Positions 1 to 9,341 are shown, counted from the stretch's first letter. The stretch is DNA of 64,000 bases from Nonomuraea cypriaca (GCF_015645445.1 NZ_JADOGI010000012.1:1-64000), one strand, 5' to 3'. Numbers and translations are program-made. Notes: a model not told the origin generated them from the sequence alone.

Positions 1-31
1 GACCACCGCCGTTCCCGTGCCTGTCAGGGCG

Positions 32-934
32 TCATTCCATCGTGGCGACGGCCTCCCTGCCGGGGCCGCCACCGGGACCCGTGCCGATCGCGGAAGGCGG
101 CGCGATCGGGCCCGTGGGCGACTTGCGGCTGCGGCGGCTGCGCCGCTCCAGCCAGTGGGCGAGGTAGCTCAGCGCCATGTTGAGCGCCACGTAGATGACG
201 CCGACGACGATCGCCGCCGGGATCAGCGAGCCGAAGAAGCGGGCCGGCAGGATCTTGAAGCCGTAGTTGAGCAGGTCGACGTAGGCGATGATGTAGCCGA
301 GCGCGGTGTCCTTCAGCAGCACCACGAGTTGGCTGACGATGGCCGGCATCATCGCGGTGACCGCCTGCGGCAGCAGCACCAGGCGCATCACCTGGTTCTT
401 GCGCATGCCCACGGCGTAAGCGGCCTCTGACTGGCCGTGCGGCATCGCGTTCACGCCCGCCCTGACGACCTCGGCCAGCACCGAGCCGTTGTAGAGCATC
501 AGGCCGACCACGACCGCCATGAACGTGTAGTCGCCTGGCCCCGCCACGGCGGGCGCCAGGTAGAAGATGAAGAAGATCAGCAGCAGCAGCGGGATGGCCC
601 TGAAGACCTCGACCACCACGCCCGCCGGGACGCGGATCCAGGCGTGGTCGGAGAGCCTGGCCAGTCCGAAGATCGCGCCGAAGGCCAGCGCGAGCAACGC
701 GGCCACCGCGGCGGCCTCGAGCGTGCCGAGCAGGCCGGGAAGGATGTAGGAGGTCCAGGTCTCCGCTTGCAGGAACGGTTCCCAGATCTTGCCTTCCCAC
801 TGGCCCTTGGCGTCGAAGCCGGACCAGATGCCGTACAGGACGGCCGCCACCACCACGATGCTGACGAACGTGAGGATGCCGTTGCGCACCCGAGTGCGCG
901 GCCCAGGGGCGTCGAACAGGACGGAGGTGCTCAT
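32..934 (-). CDS. gluD: Glutamate/amino-acid ABC transporter permease (GluD-like)
   Basis: Second inner-membrane permease of a polar amino-acid ABC importer, 300 residues from the ATG at 934. It has about five hydrophobic segments and the EAA cytoplasmic loop (EAAYAVGMRKNQ) that docks on the ATPase. The frame is open 10 codons further upstream, but the ATG at 934 overlaps the stop of the upstream permease (ATGA), which decides the start and suggests translational coupling. It is the last gene of gluABCD. The family relation to corynebacterial GluD is clear; the substrate (glutamate or another polar amino acid) is inferred from the operon. Confidence 0.93.
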   Translation of the reverse strand: MSTSVLFDAPGPRTRVRNGILTFVSIVVVAAVLYGIWSGFDAKGQWEGKIWEPFLQAETWTSYILPGLLGTLEAAAVAALLALAFGAIFGLARLSDHAWIRVPAGVVVEVFRAIPLLLLIFFIFYLAPAVAGPGDYTFMAVVVGLMLYNGSVLAEVVRAGVNAMPHGQSEAAYAVGMRKNQVMRLVLLPQAVTAMMPAIVSQLVVLLKDTALGYIIAYVDLLNYGFKILPARFFGSLIPAAIVVGVIYVALNMALSYLAHWLERRSRRSRKSPTGPIAPPSAIGTGPGGGPGREAVATME

Positions 935-1614
935 CGGACCACCGCCAGTCGCCGGGCCAGCCACCCGGTGAAGTAGCCGATGGGCAGGGTCACGGCCATG
1001 AACGCCACCACAATGCCGAGGAAGATCGGGATCGAGGCCCCGACCTGGTCGAAAGACTCTTTCATGGCGGCCGCCGCGTCGGCGGCGAACCCGCCCGCCA
1101 CGGCGACCGTGGTGTTCTTGATCATGGCGATCATCACGCTGCCCAGCGGCGCGACGACCGCGCGGAACGCCTGGGGCAGAATGATCAACGTCAGGGACTG
1201 CGTGAACGTCAGCCCGATCGCCCTGGCCGCCTCCGCCTGCCCGAGCGGCACCGTGTTGATCCCCGCGCGCAGCGCCTCGCAGACGAAGGCCGCCGTGTAC
1301 GCCGACAGGCCCATCGCGACGATCCAGAACGAGTTTGTTCTGGGCACCTGGGAGAAGACCAGCCCGAGCTGGTCGCTGAGACCGAGCGAGGAGAAGGCCA
1401 GTACCAGCGTCAGGGGGGTGTTGCGCACCACGTTGACATATATCGTGCCGGCCGCGCGCAGGACCGGTGTGGGGGAAACTCGCATCGCCACCAGGATGGT
1501 GCCGAGTATCAGGGAGGCGATCGCGCCCACGATGGAGAGCTTGACGTTCTCCAGGAACCCCTGCGCGAGGTCGGGCGCGTACCTAATCAGATCTTCCATC
1601 GTGCTCCACCGCAT
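931..1614 (-). CDS. gluC: Glutamate/amino-acid ABC transporter permease (GluC-like)
   Basis: First permease of the importer, 227 residues, with an EAA loop (EAARAIGLTFTQ) near residue 135 and several membrane spans. It probably pairs with GluD as a heterodimeric channel. An internal ATG at 1599 (MEDL) is an alternative start. It follows gluB after about 43 bases and overlaps gluD by four bases. Membership of the His/Glu/Gln permease family is certain; the substrate is inferred. Confidence 0.93.
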   Translation of the reverse strand: MRWSTMEDLIRYAPDLAQGFLENVKLSIVGAIASLILGTILVAMRVSPTPVLRAAGTIYVNVVRNTPLTLVLAFSSLGLSDQLGLVFSQVPRTNSFWIVAMGLSAYTAAFVCEALRAGINTVPLGQAEAARAIGLTFTQSLTLIILPQAFRAVVAPLGSVMIAMIKNTTVAVAGGFAADAAAAMKESFDQVGASIPIFLGIVVAFMAVTLPIGYFTGWLARRLAVVR

Positions 1615-1657
1615 AGGGCGGCGGCGGCCGGGACACCCGCCGCCGCCACTGGCGTGA

Positions 1658-2518
1658 TCAGGCGCAGCCCTCCGGCGGCGGGGCCGTCTCGGAGAGCTTC
1701 AGACCCTGGATGCCGCCGAACCACTTGGTCAGCAACTGGCTGATGGTGCCGTTGTCCCACAGCTTCTTCACCGCGGCGTTGACGGCCTCGCAGGTCTTGG
1801 TGTCGCCCTTCTTCAGGCCGATGCCGTACTTCTCGTCCGTGAAGCCCTGGCCGAGCACCTTGAAGTTGCCGCCGGCCTGCTTGGCGAAGCCCGCCAGGAT
1901 CAGGTCGTCGGTGGTGACGGCGTCGAGGTTGCTGCCGCTCAGCTTCTGCACGCACTCCGAGTAGTTGGCCGCGTCGACGGTGGTCGCGTCGAGGTCGAGC
2001 TCACCGTCCGGGGGCGGGTCGGTGATGCGGCGGTAGGAGTTGGAGCCGGCGGCCTTGCAGATCCTCTTGCCCACGAGGTTTTGAGGCGTGTTGATCGAGG
2101 TGTCGTCCTTGCGGACCATGACGTCCTGGTGGGCGACGACGTAGGGGCCGCCGAAGGTGACCTTGCCCTTGCGCTCCTCGGTGATGGAGTAGGAGGCGAA
2201 GATGATGTCGACCGTGCCGTTCTGGAGGAAGGGCTCGCGGTTGGACGAGGCCGACTCCTTCCACACGATCTCCACGTCCTTGCCGCCGGCGAGCTCCTTC
2301 ACCACGGCCTTGGCCACGTCGACGTCGAACCCCTCGGGATCGTTGCCCACCTTCAGCCCCAGGCTCGGCTGGTCGTACTTCGTGCCGACCACGACCGTGC
2401 TGGCACCCTGGATCTTGTCCACCACGGTGGCGTAGGTCTGGCTCTCGCCGCCGCAGGCGGCCAGGCCGGCTACGAGAGCCGTCGCTGAGAGCACTGCTCC
2501 TGCTCGACGCATGTGCAT
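1658..2518 (-). CDS. gluB: Glutamate-type substrate-binding lipoprotein (GluB-like)
   Basis: Extracellular solute-binding protein family 3, 286 residues, which captures the amino acid and delivers it to GluCD. The N-terminus is a lipoprotein signal: basic MRR, a hydrophobic stretch, then lipobox LAAC with the lipidated Cys at about residue 22. The mature part has the type-3 periplasmic-binding fold (DPEGFDVDVAKAV near the start). Starts at 2518 and 2512 are two codons apart. It lies 18 bases after gluA. Confidence 0.93.
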   Translation of the reverse strand: MHMRRAGAVLSATALVAGLAACGGESQTYATVVDKIQGASTVVVGTKYDQPSLGLKVGNDPEGFDVDVAKAVVKELAGGKDVEIVWKESASSNREPFLQNGTVDIIFASYSITEERKGKVTFGGPYVVAHQDVMVRKDDTSINTPQNLVGKRICKAAGSNSYRRITDPPPDGELDLDATTVDAANYSECVQKLSGSNLDAVTTDDLILAGFAKQAGGNFKVLGQGFTDEKYGIGLKKGDTKTCEAVNAAVKKLWDNGTISQLLTKWFGGIQGLKLSETAPPPEGCA

Positions 2519-2536
2519 GTGTACCTGCCTCAGTTA

Positions 2537-3292
2537 TCAGTGCGTGAGGATCTTCGAAAGGAAGTCACGCGCCCGGTCGGTCTGCGCGTTGGTGAAGAAC
2601 TCGTCAGGGGTGTTCTCCTCCACGATCTGCCCGTCCGCCATGAATACCACCCGATTGGCGGCTCTGCGGGCAAACCCCATCTCGTGCGTGACGACCATCA
2701 TGGTCATCCCGTCACGCGCGAGCCCGATCATGACATCGAGCACCTCCTGCACCATCTCAGGGTCCAGTGCCGAGGTCGGCTCGTCGAAAAGGATCATCTT
2801 CGGGTCCATCGCCAGCGCCCTGGCGATCGCGACCCGCTGCTGCTGACCGCCGGAGAGCTGCGCGGGGTATTTGTCGGCCTGTGCCGAGATGCCCACACGC
2901 TCGAGCAACTCCATCGCCCGCTTGCTCGCCGCCTGCTTGGCGGTGCCGCGCACCTTGACGGGGCCGAGCGTGACGTTTTCCCTGATGGTCTTGTGAGCGA
3001 ACAAATTGAACGATTGGAAGACCATACCGACTTCGGACCGCAACCTGGCCAGCGCCTTCCCTTCCTCGGGAAGCACCTGGCCGTCAAATACGATCTTCCC
3101 CTCGTCGATCGTCTCCAAGCGGTTGATCGCGCGGCAGAGGGTGGACTTCCCGCCGCCCGAAGGGCCGATGACGACAAGGACCTCGCCACGAGAGACGGTC
3201 AAGTTGATGTTCTTCAGGACGTGCAGCGCCCCGAAGTGCTTGTTGACGTTCTCCAGCTGAACCAGTGGAGTGACGTCGCCGTTCTCCGTCAT
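2537..3292 (-). CDS. gluA: Glutamate ABC transporter ATP-binding protein (GluA-like)
   Basis: ATPase of the importer, 251 residues. Walker A is GPSGGGKST at 43-51, the ABC signature is LSGGQQQR, and Walker B is MILFDEPT followed by the D-loop. It is first in the gluABCD operon and divergent from miaB; the shared 138-base gap (3293-3430) must hold both promoters, but I cannot pick convincing -35/-10 pairs in it. In corynebacteria and streptomycetes the same four genes form a glutamate uptake system, and in streptomycetes they also lie near miaB. Confidence 0.95.
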   Translation of the reverse strand: MTENGDVTPLVQLENVNKHFGALHVLKNINLTVSRGEVLVVIGPSGGGKSTLCRAINRLETIDEGKIVFDGQVLPEEGKALARLRSEVGMVFQSFNLFAHKTIRENVTLGPVKVRGTAKQAASKRAMELLERVGISAQADKYPAQLSGGQQQRVAIARALAMDPKMILFDEPTSALDPEMVQEVLDVMIGLARDGMTMMVVTHEMGFARRAANRVVFMADGQIVEENTPDEFFTNAQTDRARDFLSKILTH

Positions 3293-3430
3293 GGACCAAA
3301 ACGGTAGAGGGCATTAGGGCGCTGTGCACTAACTGAGCGGTACCGATCCGATCACATCCGGCCATCAAGCTGGTCTTTTAGATCGGTGAGGACCGTCCCA
3401 AGCCGGACAACGACTACCCTTGAACGTGCC

Positions 3431-4927
3431 ATGACTGTGACCCAGGAGAGCGCCCGCACATACGAAGTGCGCACATACGGCTGCCAGATGAACGTGCACG
3501 ACTCCGAGCGGCTGTCCGGCCTGCTGGAGGACGCCGGCTACGTGCCCGCGCCCGACGGTGAGACCGCCGACGTGGTGGTGTTCAACACGTGTGCCGTCCG
3601 GGAGAACGCCGACAACCGCCTTTACGGCAACCTCGGCCACCTCCGGCCGGCCAAGGTGAGCAACCCGCGCATGCAGATCGCCGTGGGCGGCTGCCTGGCG
3701 CAGAAGGACCAGGGCGAGATCGTCCGCAAGGCGCCGTGGGTCGACGTGGTGTTCGGCACGCACAACATCGGCTCCCTGCCGGTGCTGCTCGAGCGGGCCC
3801 GCATCGCGGGCGAGGCGCAGGTCGAGCTGAAGGAGTCGCTGGAGGTCTTCCCCTCCACGCTGCCCACCAAGCGCGAGTCGGCCTACGCCGCCTGGGTGGC
3901 CGTCTCCGTGGGCTGCAACAACACCTGCACGTTCTGCATCGTGCCTTCGCTGCGCGGCAAGGAGAAGGACCGCCGCCCCGGCGACGTGCTCGCCGAGGTC
4001 CAGACCCTGGTCGGCCAGGGCGTCCTCGAGGTCACGCTGCTCGGCCAGAACGTCAACACCTACGGCGTGGAGTTCGGCGACCGGCTCGCCTTCGGCAAGC
4101 TGCTGCGCTCCTGCGGCACGATCGAGGGCCTGGAGCGGGTCCGCTTCACCTCGCCGCACCCGGCCGCGTTCACCGACGACGTGATCGCCGCCATGGCCGA
4201 GACGCCCAACGTCATGCACCAGCTCCACATGCCGCTGCAGTCGGGCTCCGACCGCGTGCTGCGGGCGATGCGCCGCTCCTACCGCGCCGAGCGCTACCTC
4301 GGCATCATCGAGCGCGTACGCGCCGCGATGCCGGACGCGGCCATCTCGACCGACATCATCGTCGGCTTCCCCGGCGAGACGGAGGAGGACTTCCAGGGCA
4401 CCCTGGAGGTCGTCCGGCAGAGCCGCTTCGCCAACGCCTTCACCTTCCAGTACTCCATCCGCCCCGGCACGCCGGCCGCGACCATGGACGACCAGATCCC
4501 CAAGGAGGTCGTCCAGGAGCGTTACGAGCGCCTGGTGGCCGTGCAGGAGGAGATCTCGTGGGAGGAGAACAAGAAGCAGGTGGGGCGCACGCTCGAGGTC
4601 CTGGTGGCCGAGGGCGAGGGGCGCAAGGACGACGCCACCCACCGCCTGTCCGGCCGCGCCGCCGACAACCGCCTGGTGCACTTCGCCGTCGGGTCCGAGG
4701 CGCCCAGGCCGGGTGACATGGTGACGGTCGACGTCACGTACGCGGCGCCGCACCACCTCGTGGCCGACGGGGCCGTGCGGGCGATCCGGCGGACGCGGGC
4801 GGGCGACGCCTGGGAGTCCCGCCGGTCGGCGCCCGCGCAGGGCTCCGGCGTCCTGCTCGGCATGCCCACGGTGGGCCGCCCGGCCCCCGCCCCTGCCACC
4901 CCTTCGGGTGCCTGCTCGGCCTCCTGA
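3431..4927 (+). CDS. miaB: tRNA-2-methylthio-N6-dimethylallyladenosine synthase MiaB
   Basis: Radical-SAM methylthiotransferase that adds the ms2 group to i6A37 of tRNAs, acting after MiaA. The N-terminal UPF0004 domain has the three Cys of the auxiliary cluster (TYGCQMN, C18; [12 protein letters not shown]), the radical-SAM motif CNNTCTFC follows near residue 165, and a TRAM domain ends near 440. The ATG at 3431 begins MTVTQES next to the conserved domain; the frame is open upstream but that part is not conserved-looking. About 50 Pro/Ala-rich residues after TRAM are an actinobacterial-style tail of unknown use. miaA lies 4.4 kb downstream. Confidence 0.97.
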   Translation: MTVTQESARTYEVRTYGCQMNVHDSERLSGLLEDAGYVPAPDGETADVVVFNTCAVRENADNRLYGNLGHLRPAKVSNPRMQIAVGGCLAQKDQGEIVRKAPWVDVVFGTHNIGSLPVLLERARIAGEAQVELKESLEVFPSTLPTKRESAYAAWVAVSVGCNNTCTFCIVPSLRGKEKDRRPGDVLAEVQTLVGQGVLEVTLLGQNVNTYGVEFGDRLAFGKLLRSCGTIEGLERVRFTSPHPAAFTDDVIAAMAETPNVMHQLHMPLQSGSDRVLRAMRRSYRAERYLGIIERVRAAMPDAAISTDIIVGFPGETEEDFQGTLEVVRQSRFANAFTFQYSIRPGTPAATMDDQIPKEVVQERYERLVAVQEEISWEENKKQVGRTLEVLVAEGEGRKDDATHRLSGRAADNRLVHFAVGSEAPRPGDMVTVDVTYAAPHHLVADGAVRAIRRTRAGDAWESRRSAPAQGSGVLLGMPTVGRPAPAPATPSGACSAS

Positions 4928-5042
4928 GCGCCTTCCCGACGCGCCCCTGACGCGACCCCGAGGACTTCTCCCAGCGCGCCCCTGAACTGGCCAGGAGCGC
5001 TTTTCCAGAAGTGCCGGGCCCAAAACAGTCCACGGGACTCTC

Positions 5043-5059
5043 AGGGCCCCTCTGGCCCT
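5043..5059. terminator. Possible bidirectional hairpin terminator
   Basis: Perfect 6-bp inverted repeat AGGGCC / GGCCCT with a 5-base loop, between the convergent miaB and the gene ending at 5106. There is no U-tract, which is common in actinomycetes but makes the call weak. Confidence 0.3.
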
Positions 5060-5105
5060 CTCAGCGCCTTCCCCAGGGTCGTGGGGGGCTCGGCCGGTTC
5101 GCCGG

Positions 5106-5684
5106 TCAGCGGCTGACGCGGTCCAGGAAGCTGTAGCAGGGTTCACGGCGGAAGTCGTGGAACGTGGCGCAGGGGTCCACGTCTCTTGGCTTGGATCGTT
5201 CCATATCGGGCGCACGAGGCGGCGCCTGTGGCACGGCGGAGCCACGTGGAGAGGGCGCGGCGGGTCGTACAGAAGAGGGCGGCTTCGTGCTGAACGGGGA
5301 CGCGAGCGGCCGCGGCGACGGGACGACGGCGGCCGGCCCGGGGGGCGGGACGTCCCGGATCCACGGCGGTGGGACGGCTCGGATCCAGGGCGATTTCAGC
5401 GGTCCGGCGACGAGGTGCACCGGTCGTGTGGATGGTGTTTGGAACGTTCCGATCAGGGCGGCCGCGGGGGTCGTGGGGGCCTGTGGAATGGGCGATGGCG
5501 AATTTGATCTTGGAAAATGAGCGGTTTCCTGATCGAATTGCGAAAAGCTTTGCGGTGGCGGTTCGTGGGAGTTCGTGAATGCCAGGAAAATTCCCAGGGT
5601 GGCGGTCACGAGCACTCCGGCGGCTCCGGCGACGGGTGCCAGGCGAGTGCGGCCACCTGGGCAAATTGATCTCTGGGGGGACAT
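5106..5684 (-). CDS. Small membrane-anchored, proline-rich exported protein, unknown function
   Basis: No recognised family. From the ATG at 5684 it has 192 residues: a basic start (MSPQRSICPGGRTR), one hydrophobic segment at about 17-35 (PVAGAAGVLVTATLGIFLAF), then a long Pro/Ser/Arg-rich disordered region and a C-terminal part with two Cys (DPCATF, EPCYSF) that could form a disulfide. AAAGGA about 9 bases upstream supports this start over the longer frame to 5801. It is divergent from another single-span disordered protein at 5800, so the pair may share a regulatory region. Confidence 0.6.
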   Translation of the reverse strand: MSPQRSICPGGRTRLAPVAGAAGVLVTATLGIFLAFTNSHEPPPQSFSQFDQETAHFPRSNSPSPIPQAPTTPAAALIGTFQTPSTRPVHLVAGPLKSPWIRAVPPPWIRDVPPPGPAAVVPSPRPLASPFSTKPPSSVRPAAPSPRGSAVPQAPPRAPDMERSKPRDVDPCATFHDFRREPCYSFLDRVSR

Positions 5685-5799
5685 ATCGTGATTCCTTTGT
5701 GATTGGTGTGCGAGCATTCCGCCGCTGCGGCTAGTGTGGTGCATCACCCGCGGAAGCCGGCGAGCTTTCCCCGATACGACCGCAGGGGGCCGTAGCACC

Positions 5800-6363
5800 A
5801 TGCAAGACCCGATTGAGCCGGATCATCAGGAGATCCTGATGGGGCCCGGTGACACCGGCCAGGAAACCAGGACAAGGCGCTCAAGGAAGAGACGCCCGGC
5901 GGACACGAAGAAGACCGCCGTCATCGCCGTCGCGGCGTTGGTCGCCGCGCTCGCGGCGGGCGGCGCCGGCTACATGCTGGCCACCGACTCCGCGAAGCCC
6001 GCGCAGCAGGGCAGCAGCCAGCCCGGGGCCACGCAGAGCGGCGGCGCGGACGAGGCGCTCCAGGAGGACGACGACGCCTCGATGGGCGACGCGGCCACCG
6101 ACGCCCCTGGGGACGACCTGTCCGGCGGCTCTCCCGACGACGGCAGCATGGGCGACGCCGTCACCGACCCGGGCGTGGGCGGCGACGGGTCCACCGACAC
6201 GGGCTCGACGGGCACCGACTCCTCCCGCGGCACTAACCAGAGCGGCAACGGCAAGAAGCCCACGACGTCCCCGACCAAGTCGCCGCAGGAGCCCGCGGCC
6301 GACAATCCTGCGGACGGCCCGGCGGGCACGGTCGGCGGCCAGTGCGCCACGAGCGGCTGCTGA
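5800..6363 (+). CDS. Membrane-anchored low-complexity protein, unknown function
   Basis: 187 residues from the ATG at 5800. A charged cytoplasmic start with a basic stop-transfer cluster (RRSRKRRP) precedes one membrane span near residues 45-65. The outside part is Gly/Asp/Ser/Thr-rich, contains SMGDA twice, and ends in a short two-Cys tail (QCATSGC). No catalytic motif is visible. A second ATG at 5839 would shorten it by 13 residues. Reasons to call it real are the membrane topology, a gene-like start and the divergent partner; function cannot be assigned. Confidence 0.6.
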   Translation: MQDPIEPDHQEILMGPGDTGQETRTRRSRKRRPADTKKTAVIAVAALVAALAAGGAGYMLATDSAKPAQQGSSQPGATQSGGADEALQEDDDASMGDAATDAPGDDLSGGSPDDGSMGDAVTDPGVGGDGSTDTGSTGTDSSRGTNQSGNGKKPTTSPTKSPQEPAADNPADGPAGTVGGQCATSGC

Positions 6364-6438
6364 TCGCTCCGAGTGGCTTGTCGCTTTCCGGCCGTATTGG
6401 ACCTGGGGCGGGGCTAGCCGGCTTCGTAGGCTCGCGGC

Positions 6439-7178
6439 ATGACGACTGACAGCGCGGCCACCCTGCGTGCGCTGCATGTTCCTGGGAGCCCCCTCGTTCT
6501 GCCCAATGTGTGGGACGCCGCGTCCGCGCGCGCCGTACAGGAGGCGGGGTTTCCCGTGGTGGCCACCGGCAGCGCGGCCGTCGCGCGGGTGCTGGGCTAC
6601 GAGGACGGCGAGGACACGCCGGTCGGCGAGATGATGGCGGCGATCGCCCGCATCGCCAGGGTCGTGGACGTGCCGGTCACCGCCGACGTCGAGCGCGGCT
6701 ACGGGCTCAAGCCCGCCGAGCTCGCCGAACGGCTGGCCGAGGCCGGAGCCGTGGGATGCAACCTCGAGGACAGCGATCCACGCACCCACGAGCTGGTGGA
6801 CGCCGGTGCGCAGGCGGAGTTCCTGGCCGGGGTGCGGACCGCCGCCGGGGACGAGCTTTGATCAACGCCAGAGTCGACACGTACCTCGTCGGCTCGACCG
6901 GGCGGGCGGCGGCGGTCGAGCGGGCGCGGCGCTACCTGGAGGCGGGGGCCGACTGTGTCTACCCGATCACGCTGGCGGACGACGGCGAGATCGAGGCACT
7001 GGTGGGCGAGGCCGGCGGGCCGGTGAACATCCTGTTCAGGCCGGGGGCTCCGTCGCTCCAGAGGCTGGCCGAGCTGGGCGTGGCCAGGATCAGTTTCGGT
7101 GGCGGGCTGCACCGCGCGGCCCACGTCCACGCGCAGGGGCTGTTCGCGAAGGTCCACGAAGGACAGAGCCCCTACTGA
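6439..7178 (+). pseudogene. Frameshifted isocitrate lyase/PEP phosphonomutase-family gene
   Basis: Two adjacent frames together make one complete member of the ICL/PEP-mutase superfamily (about 246 residues). The first frame (6439-6861, 140 aa) carries the N-terminal barrel (PNVWDAASAR, TADVERGYG, NLEDSD) and stops at TGA 6859-6861 just after GDEL. The next frame picks up at 6861 with the expected strand INARVDTYL and runs to 7178. One missing base near 6856-6860 explains it. A TTG at 6858 could in theory restart translation but would give a half barrel. An 11-base tandem duplication (cccctactgag) spans the stop. This is either a true frameshift mutation or a sequencing error; catalytic residues otherwise look intact. 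Confidence 0.85.
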
Positions 7179-7256
7179 GCCCCTACTGAGCGGGGTCCGC
7201 GGAGGACGGGGGCCTACCGGGCGAGGGGCGCGGAGGGGCGACGTACGCTTGCGCAC

Positions 7257-7907
7257 GTGCTTGTCGCCGCGGCCGTCTGCCCGCAAACCCCGCTGATCGT
7301 GTCCCGGTTGCACGACCTCAGAGCCGCCTGCCGCGCGACGGTCGCCGCCCTCCATGACGTCCGCGCCGACACGCTGGTCGTGGTGGGCGGGGCGGAGAGC
7401 GCCATCTCGTACGGCGGCCGCACGGCGGGCACCCTGCGCCCCTGGGGCATCGACGTCACGGTGGGCCACGGCGAGCCTGCGCTGCCGCTGTCGCTGACCC
7501 TCGGCCGCTGGCTGCTCGGGGACCGGGCACCCGACATGCTGCAGTCCGTGGCGTTCGACGCGACACCTCAGGAATGCCTCTTGGCGGGCGAAAGATTACG
7601 AAAAATCGGGAAAAGGGTGGCGCTGCTGGTCATGGCCGACGGCTCCGCCTGCCTCAGCCCCAGGGCTCCGGGCACGTACGACGACGCCGCGAAGCCGTAC
7701 AACGACCTGATCACGATCGCCATCGCCCAGGCCGACCCCGCGACGCTGGCCGGCCTCGACCCCGCCCGAGCCGACCGGCTGTGGGTGAGCGGCCGGGCGG
7801 CCCTGCAGGTGCTGGCAGGCGCGGCGGGCAGGACGGCGTTCAGCGGCAGGCTGCTGGCCGAGGCGGCGCCCTTCGGCGTCGGCTACTTCGCCGGGCTGTG
7901 GACCTGA
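7257..7907 (+). CDS. Class III extradiol dioxygenase-like protein
   Basis: 216 residues from a GTG. It resembles the LigB/class III extradiol dioxygenase-like proteins that actinobacteria keep in the miaB-miaA interval, so the position supports the call. CPQTPLIV at the N-terminus and a VVGGAES segment near residue 45 fit the fold. No ring-cleavage substrate is known for this group and several expected metal ligands are not obvious, so enzyme activity is uncertain. Its 3' end overlaps the 3' end of the convergent rnz by 25 bases. Confidence 0.75.
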   Translation: MLVAAAVCPQTPLIVSRLHDLRAACRATVAALHDVRADTLVVVGGAESAISYGGRTAGTLRPWGIDVTVGHGEPALPLSLTLGRWLLGDRAPDMLQSVAFDATPQECLLAGERLRKIGKRVALLVMADGSACLSPRAPGTYDDAAKPYNDLITIAIAQADPATLAGLDPARADRLWVSGRAALQVLAGAAGRTAFSGRLLAEAAPFGVGYFAGLWT

Positions 7908-8797
7908 CGGGTCGGCACGGGGATCTTCATCAGGTCGCGCGCGAGCACGACCTCGCCGTCGAAGCTGCGGCGTACGTCGTGGACGAACGACGGCTCGGCG
8001 TCGAACGCGTACCGCTCGGAGAAGTGCGTGAGCACCAGTCTGCGCACCCCCGCGTCGGCCGCCACGACCCCCGCCTCGAACGCCGTCAGATGCCCGTACT
8101 CCTTCGCCAGCGCGCTCTCGGAGGACAGGAACGTGGCCTCGATCACCAGCAGATCGACCCCGGACGCCAGCTCGAACACGGTGTCGCACAGCCGGGTGTC
8201 CATGACGAACGCCATGCTCTGCCCCGGTTTCTGAACGCTGCACTCGTCGAGCGTGACCCCCCTGACGGAGCCGGTCCGCTGCAGCTCGCTGATCTCCGGC
8301 CCGCGGATGCCGTGCGCGGCCAGCCGGTCGGGCAGCATCCGCCGCCCGTCCGGCTCCTGGACGCGATAGCCGTACGACTCGACGGGATGGGACAGGCGGC
8401 GCGCGGTCAGCGGCCCGACGCCGGCCAGGTCGCCGGAGATCGGGTGCTCCCTGATCACGGGCGTGTCGGCGAAGGCGGCGGCGTGCCGCAGCCGGCGCCA
8501 GTAGGTCTCGCCAGAGGCGGGGAACACCGCGCGCACCGGATGCCTGACCCGGTCGCGGGCGATGCGCTGGACGACCCCGGGCACGCCGAGGCAGTGGTCG
8601 CCGTGGAAGTGCGTGAGGCACAGCCAGTCGACGTCGTGGGCGCTCAACCCGGCGTGCACCATCTGCCGCTGCGTGCCCTCGCCGGGGTCGAAGAGGAAGC
8701 CCTGACCGTCCCAGCGCAGGAGGTAGCCGTTGTGGTTACGGTGTCGGGTGGGCACCGCGCTGGAGGTGCCGAGAACCACGAGTTCACGTGAGGACAT
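7883..8797 (-). CDS. rnz: Ribonuclease Z
   Basis: Metallo-beta-lactamase-fold endonuclease that trims tRNA 3' ends; 304 residues, the usual length for the short form. It starts RELVVLGTSSAVPT, has the zinc motif THFHGDH near residue 62, a second ligand region AFVMDTR, and HLTAFEAG / LTHFSERY towards the C-terminus. The ATG at 8797 is chosen because homology begins at once; the frame is open to 8860 but that extension looks non-conserved. Its start codon overlaps the start codon of the divergent ogt gene, so the rnz promoter must lie inside ogt. Confidence 0.93.
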   Translation of the reverse strand: MSSRELVVLGTSSAVPTRHRNHNGYLLRWDGQGFLFDPGEGTQRQMVHAGLSAHDVDWLCLTHFHGDHCLGVPGVVQRIARDRVRHPVRAVFPASGETYWRRLRHAAAFADTPVIREHPISGDLAGVGPLTARRLSHPVESYGYRVQEPDGRRMLPDRLAAHGIRGPEISELQRTGSVRGVTLDECSVQKPGQSMAFVMDTRLCDTVFELASGVDLLVIEATFLSSESALAKEYGHLTAFEAGVVAADAGVRRLVLTHFSERYAFDAEPSFVHDVRRSFDGEVVLARDLMKIPVPTRQVHSPAK

Positions 8798-9320
8798 GAT
8801 GACCACGGTCGCGTTCGCGGAGGTGGAGACGCCGGTAGGGCAGTTCGTGCTGGCCATCACCGAGATAGGTCTCGTCGCGTCGGGATGGGCGTCGGGATGG
8901 GGGTCCGGGGCGCCGCCGGCCGACCGGCTCGGCCTGGCTGAGGTTCATGATGCGGATCGTACGGCCTTCGCCGTCGCGGAGCTCAACGCTTATTTCGCCG
9001 GCGACCTGCGGGCCTTCGAGACGCCCATCGACTGGCGCCTCATGTCCGGCGCGCGGCTACAGGTGCTCAAGGCCCTGTACGAGGTCCCGTACGGCACCGC
9101 CGTCACGTACGGCGAACTGGCCGCGCGCAGCGGCTCCAACGTGCCGGCCCGCGGCATCGGCGCCATCATGGGCGCCAACCCGATCCCCATCGTGATCCCC
9201 TGCCATCGCGTGATCGCCGGCAACGGCCTGGGCGGATTCAGCGGGGGCGTGGGCGTGGAGACCAAGCGCCGGCTGCTGACCCACGAGGGATACCTGCAGC
9301 CGACGCTGCTGGACCTCTGA
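8796..9320 (+). CDS. ogt: Methylated-DNA--protein-cysteine S-methyltransferase
   Basis: Suicide repair protein that removes O6-alkyl groups from guanine; 174 residues. The active-site motif IPCHRV and the downstream GGFSGG turn are present, and the DNA-binding helix segment (PYGTAVTYGELA) precedes them. Two ATGs, 8796 and 8799, are possible; AGGA at 8791-8794 sits closer to the usual distance from 8799. The 5' end overlaps the start codon of rnz on the other strand. It leads into miaA 21 bases later. Confidence 0.93.
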   Translation: MMTTVAFAEVETPVGQFVLAITEIGLVASGWASGWGSGAPPADRLGLAEVHDADRTAFAVAELNAYFAGDLRAFETPIDWRLMSGARLQVLKALYEVPYGTAVTYGELAARSGSNVPARGIGAIMGANPIPIVIPCHRVIAGNGLGGFSGGVGVETKRRLLTHEGYLQPTLLDL

Positions 9321-9341
9321 AGTGTTGACACACTTGTCGGT

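Noticed and set aside
3365-5245. Long minus-strand open frame of 626 codons opposite miaB
   Set aside because: Antisense shadow of miaB created by GC-rich third positions; composition is Arg/Gly/Ala-biased and no domain is visible.
6858-7178. Second half of the ICL/PEP-mutase gene as a separate TTG-started protein
   Set aside because: It would encode half a barrel starting mid-strand; a one-base frameshift explains both halves better.
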